A program made the position numbers and the translations under genes. This document shows positions 36,821 through 45,224 of a stretch of DNA of 64,000 nt, in pieces. Within the stretch, counting starts at the first letter, position 1; each line of letters begins with the position of its first letter. The notes under the pieces are model-generated. The model made no database searches. It was not told the DNA's origin and saw nothing but the letters and a program-made list of their open reading frames with translations. The stretch is from Archangiaceae bacterium (GTDB lineage: Bacteria > Myxococcota > Myxococcia > Myxococcales > Myxococcaceae). The DNA lies in contig JAACJQ010000091.1 in the NCBI GenBank assembly GCA_016879935.1, positions 30,248-94,247 on the forward strand, given 5' to 3'.

Positions 36821-38434
36821 GTGGCACTCGACAAGCCCATCAGGTTCGGCCGGTACTTTCTGCTCAAGAAGCTGGCGGTTGGTGGCATGGGCGAGGTCTG
36901 GCTGGCGCGCGTCGAGGGTGACTCCGACGAGCAGCCGCCCATCGTCGTGAAGCGCCTGCTGGCGCACCTCAAAGAAGACCAGGAGTTCGTGAACATGTTC
37001 TTCGACGAGGCCCGCATCGCGGCGGCCCTCGATCACCCGAACATCGCGCGCATCGAAGACCTCGGCGAGGTCGGGGGCGACTACTACATCGCCATGGAGT
37101 TCGTGCATGGCATGAGCTTCGGCGACGTGGTGAACGCTGCGCTCGAGGCCGGCACCGACATGCCAGTCGCGCTCAAGTGCCGCGTGGTGGCCGAGGCCGC
37201 GGCGGCGCTCGACTTCGCGCACAAGGCGACGACCGAGGCCGGCGTGCCGCTCGAGCTCATTCACCGCGACGTGTCGCCACAGAACATCATGGTGGCCTTC
37301 GACGGCTCGGTGAAGCTCATCGACTTCGGCGTGGCGCGCGCGGCGAACAAGCTGACCCGCACGGCCACGGGCATCATCAAGGGCAAGTACGCGTACATGT
37401 CGCCCGAGCAGGCGTGGGGCAAAGACCTCGACGGGCGCTCCGACCTCTTCGGCCTCGGCATCGTCTTGTGGGAGGTGCTCGCCCTCGAGCGGCTCTTCAA
37501 GCGTGAGAACGACACCGCGACGCTGCGCGCAGTCGTGGGCGCCGAGGTCGAGCCGCCGTCGCGCAAGGAGCCCACCGTTCCCAAAGCGCTCGACGCGGTG
37601 GTGCTCAAGGCCCTCGAGCGCGGCGTCGACACGCGGTACCAGACGGGCGCCGACTTCAAGAAGGCCATCGAGGCGTTCCTCACGAAGCAGCGCCTGCCCG
37701 CGACGCGCGCCCACCTCGCCGCGTGGATGCAGAAGCTGTTCCCCGAAGAGGCGCGCACGCCGCTGCCATCGCACCCAGAGCCCTCGAGCCCCGGCGAGCG
37801 GTCGTCTCCCGTGCTCAAGCCGGCGCTCGAGAACCCGAAGCTGCCCCGCTCCCGCGTGCTCGACGTCGCCGAGCTCGAGCAGCGCATCGACTCGGCAGGC
37901 ACCTCGACCACGCGAGGGCTGTTCTTCAACGCGCTCAGCGCCGCCGTGATGAAGCTCGCCGGGCCCGTCGCCGACCAGAAGGTACGCAAGGCCGCCGTCG
38001 AGCCGAAGCCGTGGGTCGATCAGCTCTCGTACCCCACGAGCGAGTTCCTGCGCATGTTGTGGAAGGCCGTCGAGCAGGTGTTGCCGCGCGCGCGCAACGT
38101 CGACGAGGCCTTCGAGCTGCTCGGCGCCTCGGTGATGGATGCGCTGGTGCGCTCTCCGTTCGGCCGCGCGCTCGAAGGCCAGAAGGAGCGCTACCCCGAG
38201 GCCATCATGAAGCCGCTGATGGCGACGCTGAACCCGATGATCGCCCCCGGCCAGCGGCTGGTCTCGAGCGTCGAGAGCGGCAAGGCAGTGCTCGTCTTCA
38301 AGGAAGAGGTGCTGCCGATTCAGCTGTACATCGGGCTGCTGCGCTCGCTGGTGCAGGCCTTCTACAAGCTGCCCATCGAGGCGCGGTGGGAGAAGCCGAG
38401 CGCCCAGCGCATCGAGCTCAACATCGCGTGGTGA
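36821..38434 (+). CDS. Serine/threonine protein kinase fused to a DUF2378 (TIGR02265)-like domain
   Basis: 537 aa, no membrane segment. Kinase domain about 10-275: LAVGGMGEVWLAR, VVKRLL, HRDVSPQNIMV, LIDFGVARA, YMSPEQAWG. After a Pro/Ser-rich linker (about 300-340) the C-terminal region (about 360-535) reads as the myxobacterial DUF2378/TIGR02265 paralogous family: FFNALSAAVMKLAG, PWVDQLSYPTSEFLRMLWKAVE and LLGASVMDALVRSPFG. Starts at GTG 36821. The DUF2378 family is of unknown function, so the fusion suggests a signalling or substrate-docking role. Confidence 0.85.
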   Translation: MALDKPIRFGRYFLLKKLAVGGMGEVWLARVEGDSDEQPPIVVKRLLAHLKEDQEFVNMFFDEARIAAALDHPNIARIEDLGEVGGDYYIAMEFVHGMSFGDVVNAALEAGTDMPVALKCRVVAEAAAALDFAHKATTEAGVPLELIHRDVSPQNIMVAFDGSVKLIDFGVARAANKLTRTATGIIKGKYAYMSPEQAWGKDLDGRSDLFGLGIVLWEVLALERLFKRENDTATLRAVVGAEVEPPSRKEPTVPKALDAVVLKALERGVDTRYQTGADFKKAIEAFLTKQRLPATRAHLAAWMQKLFPEEARTPLPSHPEPSSPGERSSPVLKPALENPKLPRSRVLDVAELEQRIDSAGTSTTRGLFFNALSAAVMKLAGPVADQKVRKAAVEPKPWVDQLSYPTSEFLRMLWKAVEQVLPRARNVDEAFELLGASVMDALVRSPFGRALEGQKERYPEAIMKPLMATLNPMIAPGQRLVSSVESGKAVLVFKEEVLPIQLYIGLLRSLVQAFYKLPIEARWEKPSAQRIELNIAW

Positions 38435-38441
38435 GCCTTCG

Positions 38442-39224
38442 ATGAGCACCAGCTACGTGCACGGCGGCACCGACGAGCGGGAGATCGCCCGGCTCGAGAA
38501 GCAGGCGAGATGGACGGCGCAGTTCTCGTTGCCGCGCTTCGATGCGCAGCCGGGCCAGCGCGTGCTCGATCTCGCGTGCGGCGTCGGCGCCATGGCGGAG
38601 CAGGTCTCGCGACGGTTTCCCGGCGTCGAGCTCGTCGGGCTCGACCTCTCGGCGGCTCAGCTGCGCGCGTGCCGGCAGAACCACCCGAGCCTTCCCGTCA
38701 CGCGCGCCGACGGTGGCCGCATGCCGTTCGCCGACGCGACGTTCGATCGCGTGCACTGCTCGTGGATGCTCGAGCACGTGCCGTCTCCCGAGGCCATCGT
38801 GCGCGAGGTGCGCCGCGTGCTTCGCCCGGGAGGCATGTGCCACTTCCTCGAGGTCGACAACTGGTCGTTCATGACGCGGCCGTTGCTGCCAGACGTGCAC
38901 GACCTGCTGCGAAGGCTCAACGCGGCGCAGGTGAAGGCGGGCGGAGACCCGGCCATCGGCCAACGGTTGCACCGCATCTTCGCGGGCGCAGGGTTTCGAC
39001 GCTTCACGCTCGAGCCAGTCGTGCTGCACGGCTCGCACGCCGACGTCGGCTTCCTCCAGGGCTTCGTCGACGAGTTCGCCGAGATCTTCGAAGGGCTCGA
39101 CGAGTCGCTGGGTGCCGACGCGCAGCCGCTCATCGAGCGCGCGACCGCCGAACTGCGCAGCCTGATGTCGAACCCGGCGGGCTCGCTGCACTACAGGGCG
39201 TGGGTCGCGCACGGCCTTCGCTGA
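38442..39224 (+). CDS. Class I SAM-dependent methyltransferase
   Basis: 260 aa. Motif I VLDLACGVGAMAEQ, the acidic strand ELVGLDLSAAQL, RADGGRMPFADATFDRVHCSWMLEHV and VRRVLRPGG are the classic UbiE/Methyltransf_11 blocks. The C-terminal 100 residues are helical, possibly for acceptor binding. The substrate is not predictable. It starts 7 nt after the kinase stop and may share its transcript. Confidence 0.9.
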   Translation: MSTSYVHGGTDEREIARLEKQARWTAQFSLPRFDAQPGQRVLDLACGVGAMAEQVSRRFPGVELVGLDLSAAQLRACRQNHPSLPVTRADGGRMPFADATFDRVHCSWMLEHVPSPEAIVREVRRVLRPGGMCHFLEVDNWSFMTRPLLPDVHDLLRRLNAAQVKAGGDPAIGQRLHRIFAGAGFRRFTLEPVVLHGSHADVGFLQGFVDEFAEIFEGLDESLGADAQPLIERATAELRSLMSNPAGSLHYRAWVAHGLR

Positions 39225-39291
39225 CGAACCCCTGACGGGCTGACGACGTGGCGGTGATACGGGCCGTCAGGCCGCGCGGCACAGTGGCTCG

Positions 39292-39672
39292 ATGGACGAC
39301 GCCGAGTTCTCATCCATCAACATCACGCCGCTCGTCGACATCGTGCTCGTGCTGCTGATTGCCGCGCTGACCGGAGCCACCATCGTCGCGCATCACGCGC
39401 TGGCCTTCGACGCTCCGACCGGCGGTGGTGCAGGCCAGGTGCTGGTGCTCGACGTGGCGTCAGACGGGTTGCGGCTCGATGGGGTGCTCGTCGAGGGAGA
39501 CGTTCTCGCCGCGTTGACCAGGGCCCGTGCCACTGGCGCCGACGCGCTGCTGCTCCGTGTCGAGCCCACCCTCGACCTCGGAGTGGCCGTACGTGCCGCA
39601 GACGTGGCGACCGCGGCCGGGTTTCATCGGCTGGGCATGATCAGCCGCCCGCCTGCTATGACGCCCCGATGA
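39292..39672 (+). CDS. ExbD/TolR-family biopolymer transport protein (short)
   Basis: 126 aa. The N-terminal membrane helix contains the family signature SINITPLVDIVLVLLIAAL, with the conserved Asp that carries protons, followed by a small periplasmic ExbD domain. The periplasmic part is near the short end for the family. No ExbB/TolQ or TonB partner gene is nearby, so it may work with a stator encoded elsewhere. Coupled by ATGA to the lipoprotein gene. Confidence 0.85.
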   Translation: MDDAEFSSINITPLVDIVLVLLIAALTGATIVAHHALAFDAPTGGGAGQVLVLDVASDGLRLDGVLVEGDVLAALTRARATGADALLLRVEPTLDLGVAVRAADVATAAGFHRLGMISRPPAMTPR

Positions 39673-40067
39673 TCCGACGCCTCCCTGCCCTGCTCCTGCT
39701 GACCGCGAGCGCGTGTGGTCCTCAGCCGTTGCGCGTGGTGATGAACGCCGAGAACAACTCTGGCCAGAGCGGCTTCGCGGTGCTGACCGCGCTGAGCAGC
39801 TCGAAGACCCGCGTCGAGATCGACGTCGCAGCCAGCAATGACCCGCGCCCCCAGCCCGCGCACGTGCACGAAGGCCGCTGTGGAGAGATTGGCGGCATCA
39901 AGGCAGGCCTCGCGAACCTCGCGCCCGATGCGAAGAAGCCAGGCCGCTTCACGTCGACCACCGAAATCGACGTCGGCCTCGACACGCTCGAGAAGGGCAC
40001 GTTCGCCATCAACGCGCACGACGTTCGCGACTTCTCGCTCTACATCACGTGCGGGCAGGTGCACTGA
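39669..40067 (+). CDS. Small lipoprotein, CHRD-like fold possible
   Basis: 132 aa. Lipobox SAC at residue 16 (MIRRLPALLLLTASAC). The mature part contains HVHEGRCGEIGG and a late single Cys (ITCGQVH). A His-x-His-x-Gly block with beta-rich surroundings is reminiscent of superoxide-dismutase-like/CHRD domains, but metal ligands are incomplete. Starts inside the ExbD stop (ATGA) and ends in a TGATG overlap with the SDR gene, forming a three-gene unit. Confidence 0.65.
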   Translation: MIRRLPALLLLTASACGPQPLRVVMNAENNSGQSGFAVLTALSSSKTRVEIDVAASNDPRPQPAHVHEGRCGEIGGIKAGLANLAPDAKKPGRFTSTTEIDVGLDTLEKGTFAINAHDVRDFSLYITCGQVH

Positions 40068-40801
40068 TGGCCACGTACGAGCGGGCGCTCATCACCGGCG
40101 CGTCGAGCGGGCTGGCGTTGTGGTTCGCGAAGCGTGGCACCACCGTCTATGCGGCGGCGCGACGCGCCGATCAACTCGAGTCGCTCAAGGCGCTCGCTCC
40201 CGAGAAGATCATTCCCTTCGTGCTCGACGTGGCCGACGCCGACGCGGCGCACGACGCAGTGAAGCAGCTCGACGAGACGTGTGGCGGGCTCGACCTGGTC
40301 GTCGCGAACGCTGGCGTCGGTGACGAGATGAAGGCCGAGCAGCTCGAGTGGAAGCGCGTTCGCAAGGTGCTCGACGTGAACGTGATGGGCGCGACCGCCA
40401 CGCTCGTCGGCGCCCTGCCCGGCATGGTGAAGCGCAAGAAGGGGCACCTCGTCGGCATCAGCTCGCTCGCGGCCTTCCTCGCACTGCCTCGCTTCGGTGC
40501 GTACAACGCTTCGAAGACGTACCTGACGGCGTGGCTCGAGAACCTTCGCCTCGATGTCGAGCAGCACGGCGTGAACGTCACCGCGATTCATCCCGGCTTC
40601 GTGAAGAGCGAGATGACGGCGAAGAACACGTTCTCGATGCCGTTCCTGCTCGAGACGGACGACGCCGCGGCGTTGATGGGCCGCGCCATCGAGGGGAAAC
40701 GATCGTTCTTCAGTTACCCGTGGCCGACGGCGTTCGTCGTGTGGCTCGCGACGTCACTGCCCAGGCCGCTGCAGCGCTTCATCGCCCGTCGCGCGACCTG
40801 A
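40067..40801 (+). CDS. Short-chain dehydrogenase/reductase with a shortened NAD(P)-binding loop
   Basis: 244 aa. Rossmann-fold SDR with VANAGVG (NAG motif), ISSLAAF (catalytic Ser), YNASKTY (Tyr and Lys of YxxxK) and HPGFVKSEM. The cofactor loop reads ITGASSGLALWFAKRG: compared with the usual TGASSGIGxxLA pattern about four residues, including the third Gly, are missing in frame. NAD(P) binding may therefore be impaired. ATG 40067 overlaps the upstream stop (TGATG). A 187-bp gap with no recognisable gene follows. Confidence 0.85.
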   Translation: MATYERALITGASSGLALWFAKRGTTVYAAARRADQLESLKALAPEKIIPFVLDVADADAAHDAVKQLDETCGGLDLVVANAGVGDEMKAEQLEWKRVRKVLDVNVMGATATLVGALPGMVKRKKGHLVGISSLAAFLALPRFGAYNASKTYLTAWLENLRLDVEQHGVNVTAIHPGFVKSEMTAKNTFSMPFLLETDDAAALMGRAIEGKRSFFSYPWPTAFVVWLATSLPRPLQRFIARRAT

Positions 40802-40988
40802 GGGCGAGCTGCGCTGGAGCGAGGCTGGTGGTGCTCGCGTCTGGACAATTCGCGACCAGAGCTGCGCGGGTCCAGGTGCTTCAACTCGGCCATCAGAACT
40901 CATCGACGCGCTTTGGTTGCCCGCAGCTCGAGTTGCTCCATGAGCGACGCGAGCGGTGAGGTGGATCGACAACCTCGCAGCGCAGACC

Positions 40989-42371
40989 TCACGGCCCTGG
41001 CCGCTGCATCGCTTCATCGGGTTGCGCGTCTTCCGACGGCGACTCCACGGCGCGCACGTCACTGCGGCTCAATCGCTCGAAGCGGATGAAGACCGCGACG
41101 CCGACGACCGAGAGGCCCGCCGAAAGTCCCCACCAGAGGCCCACGACGCCGAGGTCGCCGCGCACGCCCAGCCACCACGAGAGCGGCAGCCCGATGAACC
41201 AGTGGCCGATGACGTTCGCGATGAACGTGAAGCGCGTATCGGCATAGCCGCGCAGCACGCCGGCGCCGACGCCCTGCACACCATCGGAGACCTGGAACAC
41301 CGCCGTCACCACGAAGAGTGATGACGCGACGGCGACCACACCGTCGTTCGGAGACAACAGCCTCGCGAGCGGCTCCGGCATCACGATGAACATGAGCGCG
41401 GTCGCCGACATGAAGAGGGCTCCGCTGCCGAAGGCGACGAGGCCAGACCGGCGCGCCGCGGGAAGATCTCTCGCCCCGACGCCCCAGCCGACCCGAACGC
41501 TGCCCGCGCTGCCGATGCCGACCGCGACACAGAAGGTGAGGCTCGCCCACGTCAACGCCACCTGATGCGCGGCGCTGCTGGCGGCTCCGAGCCGTGCGGC
41601 GAGCAGACCCGCCAGACCGAACACGCCGCCTTCTGCGAGCAGGTGGGCACCCACGGGAAGCCCGAGCCGCGCGGCCCCCACGAGCGCCTTCACATCGAGC
41701 GCGCGGCGAACGCCGGGCAACGATGGCCCGAGCGCAGGTACCAGCAACGCGAACTGAAACCACGTGCACGCGGTCGTCGCGATCGAAGCGCCCGCGATGC
41801 CCATCGCTGGAATGGGGCCAGCGCCGAAGACGAGCGCGACGTCGAGCCCGAGGTTCAACACGTTCGCGCCCACCATCGCGATGACGATGGCCCGCGTGCG
41901 CCCGAGGCCCTGCAGATAGGAGCGTGCTCCAACGAAGAGCAACTGCCCTGCGACGCCGGGCAGGCGGTAGTCGATGTACTCGATGGCGCCGGCCGCGACC
42001 TCTGCCTCCACACCGACGAGCTTCAGCAGCACGGGCATCACCAGCAGCGGCACCAGCAACACCACCGACGTCGCGAGCGCGAGCCACACGCCAGTCCAGT
42101 AGTGCGTGCGCGCCTCGACGGGCTTCTTCGCGCCGATGGCCTGCGAGACGAGCGGGTCGAGCGCCATCATCACGCCCATGCCGAAGAACATGATGGTGAA
42201 GGTGAGCGAGTTGCCGAGCCCCGCCGCCGCCTGCGCCGTCGACGAGAGGCGACCCACGACCGCCGTGTCGACCATGCCCATCAGGGCCTGCCCGGCCTGC
42301 GCCAGCGCCAACGGCAACGCCAGCCGCCACAGCGACTTCAACTCATCAGCGATGGAGGGTTGGGAAGGCAT
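40989..42371 (-). CDS. MATE-family efflux transporter
   Basis: 460 aa with about twelve membrane segments in two homologous halves, as in NorM/DinF. The N-terminal motif LALPLALAQAGQALMGMVDTAVVGRLS is typical. Expected to export cationic drugs or metabolites using a Na+ or H+ gradient. It lies last in a same-strand run after TetR and an aldehyde dehydrogenase (37 nt gap), so it may be under that TetR regulator. Confidence 0.9.
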   Translation of the reverse strand: MPSQPSIADELKSLWRLALPLALAQAGQALMGMVDTAVVGRLSSTAQAAAGLGNSLTFTIMFFGMGVMMALDPLVSQAIGAKKPVEARTHYWTGVWLALATSVVLLVPLLVMPVLLKLVGVEAEVAAGAIEYIDYRLPGVAGQLLFVGARSYLQGLGRTRAIVIAMVGANVLNLGLDVALVFGAGPIPAMGIAGASIATTACTWFQFALLVPALGPSLPGVRRALDVKALVGAARLGLPVGAHLLAEGGVFGLAGLLAARLGAASSAAHQVALTWASLTFCVAVGIGSAGSVRVGWGVGARDLPAARRSGLVAFGSGALFMSATALMFIVMPEPLARLLSPNDGVVAVASSLFVVTAVFQVSDGVQGVGAGVLRGYADTRFTFIANVIGHWFIGLPLSWWLGVRGDLGVVGLWWGLSAGLSVVGVAVFIRFERLSRSDVRAVESPSEDAQPDEAMQRPGP

Positions 42372-42407
42372 GGCGGAGCGACGACGACGGCGCGTGTCGC
42401 TCCTGAC

Positions 42408-44030
42408 TCAACCGGGCCGCGAAAGGAAGGCGTCGAGCACCGACTGGTCCTGCGCCTGCACGAGCACCGGTCGGCTGAACGAGAGCAGCGCCTCTTTGAG
42501 CGAGAGCGTGCCGAAGCCCGACTTGTCTGCCGCGCTGAAGCCGAAGGAGTCGGGGCCGCGCTGGCAGACGTCGTTCAGGTTCACGCGCGCGACGAAGCGG
42601 GTGAACTTGCGCACGAAGGCGCGCGCCGTCTCGGCCTTGCCCCACACCGCAGACTGCTGGCCGAAGGGCGAGCGCCGCTGCCAGTCGAGCACCGCCTCGG
42701 CGTCGTCGAAGGTCGAGATGGGAATGATGGGGCCGAACTGCTCCTCGTGCAGCAACCGCATGCCGGGCTTCACCCCTGCCACGACGGCCGGCCGCATGAT
42801 GGAGAACGCGCCGCGGCCACCGTTCGTGTTCACCACCGTCGCGCCCTTCGAGACCGCGTCGTCGATGAGCGCGCGCATGGTCTCGAGCTTGGTCTCTTCG
42901 GGCAGCGGGGTGATGCCCACGCCTTCGTCCCACGGCATGCCGGCCTTGAGCGCATCGACACGCGCCGCGACCTTCGCCGTGAACGCGTCTGCGACCGAGC
43001 GGTGCACGAAGACGATCTTCTCGGCGGTGCAGCGTTGGCCATTGAAGCCCAGGCCACCCTTCACGATGGCCGCCGCGGCGGCGTCGAGGTCGGCGTCGGG
43101 CAACACCACGGCCGGGTTCTTCGCGCCGAGCCCGAGAATCTTGTGCAGCGTGATGGGCGTCGGGTGCGCGCGCATGATGGCGTTCGCCGCGCCTTCGCTC
43201 CCGATGAAGGCCAGCACGTGCACGACGCCCGTCGGGTTGCCCGCCACGTCCTGCTCGGTGGCCGACATCACGGCGGGAATCACGACGCGACCATCACCCG
43301 GGAGCAGGCTCACCACGCCCTTCGGGAAGCAGTCACGAAACGCCTCGAGCAGCACGAGGTTCGCCAGCACACCGAAGCGCGGCGTCTTCGCGATGACGAC
43401 GTTGCCCATGAGCAGCGCGGGGATGACGGTGGTGAGGAACTCGTTCACCGGGTAGTTGAACGGCGCGACGCAGAGCACGACACCGAGCGCGCGCCGGTGG
43501 GTTCGCGCGAAGTGCTTCTTGCCACCAGCGGTGCCGAGCTGAACCGAGAGGTCGTGCTGCCGAAGCCGCTGCAGCTCGACGACGGTGTTGCGAATGTAGT
43601 CGACGCTGCGGGTCACCTCGTCGCGCGACGACGCCCAGGGCTTGCCGATCTCCCACATGAGCAGCGTGGCGATCTCGTCGGTCTTCGCTTCGACGGCGGC
43701 CGCGAAGCGCTCCACCGCCGCGATGCGAGTCTCGACGTGTGCCGACGGCCACTCGCCTTCACCGTTGTTCCACGCACGCTGGGCGGCGGCGACGGCCAGC
43801 TTCGCGTCGTCGGCGGTGAGCTGGGCTTCGTGCCCGAGCAAAGTCGCGCTCAGCGTCGTGCCGGTTCGCGTGGCGACGCGGGAGCGCACTTCTCGAGCAG
43901 GGCCGGTGAACGGCCTCATCGCTCCGTCGACGAGCCAACGCGGCGAGTGCTGGGCGGGGTCGATGCGCACCTTCGCGGGCGGCGCCTCGGGAAACAGCGA
44001 GAGGAAGGAGTCGTCGTTCCACGTGCTCAT
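42408..44030 (-). CDS. Aldehyde dehydrogenase (GapN-like) lacking the usual catalytic Glu
   Basis: 540 aa. ALDH-superfamily fold with the nucleophilic Cys in GFNGQRCTAEK (the GQRCTA form resembles non-phosphorylating glyceraldehyde-3-phosphate dehydrogenases), APFNYPVNEF, IAKTPRFG, GSEGAANAI and LHEEQFGPI. At the position of the general-base Glu (LELGGK in most ALDHs) it reads LGLGAK, so the Glu is replaced by Gly. The enzyme may be a thioester-type or inactive variant. Flanked by TetR and MATE genes on the same strand. Confidence 0.85.
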   Translation of the reverse strand: MSTWNDDSFLSLFPEAPPAKVRIDPAQHSPRWLVDGAMRPFTGPAREVRSRVATRTGTTLSATLLGHEAQLTADDAKLAVAAAQRAWNNGEGEWPSAHVETRIAAVERFAAAVEAKTDEIATLLMWEIGKPWASSRDEVTRSVDYIRNTVVELQRLRQHDLSVQLGTAGGKKHFARTHRRALGVVLCVAPFNYPVNEFLTTVIPALLMGNVVIAKTPRFGVLANLVLLEAFRDCFPKGVVSLLPGDGRVVIPAVMSATEQDVAGNPTGVVHVLAFIGSEGAANAIMRAHPTPITLHKILGLGAKNPAVVLPDADLDAAAAAIVKGGLGFNGQRCTAEKIVFVHRSVADAFTAKVAARVDALKAGMPWDEGVGITPLPEETKLETMRALIDDAVSKGATVVNTNGGRGAFSIMRPAVVAGVKPGMRLLHEEQFGPIIPISTFDDAEAVLDWQRRSPFGQQSAVWGKAETARAFVRKFTRFVARVNLNDVCQRGPDSFGFSAADKSGFGTLSLKEALLSFSRPVLVQAQDQSVLDAFLSRPG

Positions 44031-44072
44031 GCACGCGACTGTGCCACCAAGGCGCGTGCGGATCGTGACGAT

Positions 44073-44615
44073 TCAGCGGCGGGCGCGCGCCTCGAGCCCG
44101 TCGAAGATGAGCCCGAGCTCGGAGCGCAGCCCTTCGGTCTCGGCGCCCGGCGCAAGCGCGAAGCCATGAAGGAAGTCGGCGAGCACCTCGCTCGCCAGGC
44201 GAACGTTGGTCGAAGAGAGGTGCAGTGGTTGGGTGGCGTCGCGAACGAGCCGCTCGAACGCCTCGCGGGTCTCTTCGGCCGCCTGTGACGACGCGATGAG
44301 CGCCTGCACCAGCTGCGGTGACGCCTCACAGACCGACAGGTACCGGGCACACACCTCGAACAGCCGGGCGCGCCAGGGCCCGCCAACCGGCGGCTGCGAG
44401 CCCAGGCCCGAGAAACGCCGGCTCGCGATGGCCCGAACGAGCGCCTCCTTCGAGTCCACGTGCCGGTACAGCGCCATGGGGTCGACGCGCAGACGCTTCG
44501 CGACAGCGCGCATCGAGAGGTCACCGCGTCGCAGCAGGGCCTCGGCCGCGTCGACGATGCGCTCCTTCGTCAGCTGCCGCGCCCCCGCAGGAGGTCGCCC
44601 GAGCCGGGTGGTCAC
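44073..44615 (-). CDS. TetR-family transcriptional regulator
   Basis: 180 aa. TetR helix-turn-helix: IVDAAEALLRRGDLSMRAVAKRLRVDPMALYRHVDSKEALV, followed by a helical ligand-binding domain. Starts at GTG 44615. Divergent from the reductase gene, with a perfect 19-bp palindrome between them that is the best operator candidate in the window. The ALDH and MATE genes follow on the same strand, so it may control both directions. Confidence 0.9.
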   Translation of the reverse strand: MTTRLGRPPAGARQLTKERIVDAAEALLRRGDLSMRAVAKRLRVDPMALYRHVDSKEALVRAIASRRFSGLGSQPPVGGPWRARLFEVCARYLSVCEASPQLVQALIASSQAAEETREAFERLVRDATQPLHLSSTNVRLASEVLADFLHGFALAPGAETEGLRSELGLIFDGLEARARR

Positions 44616-44644
44616 CTCACGAACATTGCCGGGCCGACCCGACG

Positions 44645-44663
44645 AAGTCTACGGTGTAGACTT
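44645..44663. promoter_or_regulatory. Perfect 19-bp TetR-operator-like palindrome
   Basis: AAGTCTAC-GGT-GTAGACTT: two perfect 8-bp arms around 3 bp, immediately before the reductase ATG (44664) and 29 bp from the divergent TetR GTG (44615). Size, symmetry and position are classic for a TetR-family operator. Binding here would block both genes' starts. The bound protein is inferred from neighbourhood. Confidence 0.7.
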
Positions 44664-45224
44664 ATGAGCCGCCCACGCGTGTCCATCTACCTCGGCATGA
44701 GCGTCGACCAGCAGATCGCCAGACCGAACGGCAGCCTCGACTGGCTCGAGCGCTTCAACGACCCCTCTGCAGGCGACTACGGCTACTCGCGCTTCTTCGA
44801 GACCATCGACACCGTGGTGCTCGGCCGCTCGACGTTCGACACCGTGCTCGGCTTCGACCAATGGCCGTACGAGGGGAAGCGGGTCGTGGTGTTCTCGCAC
44901 CGCGAGCTGAACGACGAGCGGGTCGAGGTGGCCTCGGGAGCGCTGGCTCCGGTGTTGAGCTCACTCGCCGCGCGAGGCTCCGAGCACGTGTACCTCGACG
45001 GCGGGCAGCTGGTTCAGCAGGCCTTGAAGGAGAACGTCGTCGACCTGCTGACGCTGTCGATGGTGCCGCACCTGCTCGGCAGTGGGCGCCCGCTCTTCAC
45101 GCAGGGGCTGCCCGAGCTTCGGCTCACACTGCTCGGTATTCAGGCGTACCCGAACGGCATGGTGCAGCTGCGGTATCAGCGCGCCGACTCGGCTCCGGGA
45201 GGAAGCGGGGAGGTCGGGCGCTGA
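44664..45224 (+). CDS. Dihydrofolate-reductase-like (RibD C-terminal type) reductase
   Basis: 186 aa. RibD C-terminal/DHFR-like fold: VSIYLGMSVDQQIA at the start, LGRSTFDTVLGFDQWPYEGKRVVVFSHR, YLDGGQLVQQALKENVVDLLTLSMVPHLLGSGRPLF. Such stand-alone proteins reduce flavins, pteridines or related compounds. The ATG directly follows the palindrome, so repression by the divergent TetR is likely. The 3' end overlaps the convergent FTR1 gene by 49 nt. Confidence 0.85.
   Translation: MSRPRVSIYLGMSVDQQIARPNGSLDWLERFNDPSAGDYGYSRFFETIDTVVLGRSTFDTVLGFDQWPYEGKRVVVFSHRELNDERVEVASGALAPVLSSLAARGSEHVYLDGGQLVQQALKENVVDLLTLSMVPHLLGSGRPLFTQGLPELRLTLLGIQAYPNGMVQLRYQRADSAPGGSGEVGR

Noticed and set aside
40802..40988. 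A small gene or RNA in the 187-bp gap after the SDR gene
   Set aside because: No ORF with protein-like composition, no strong hairpin with U-run and no tRNA-like fold was found.
41565..44288. 907-aa plus-strand ORF opposite the MATE and aldehyde dehydrogenase genes
   Set aside because: Arg/His/Gln-rich composition with no motifs. The minus strand carries two clear families across the same span, so this is a GC-rich shadow frame.
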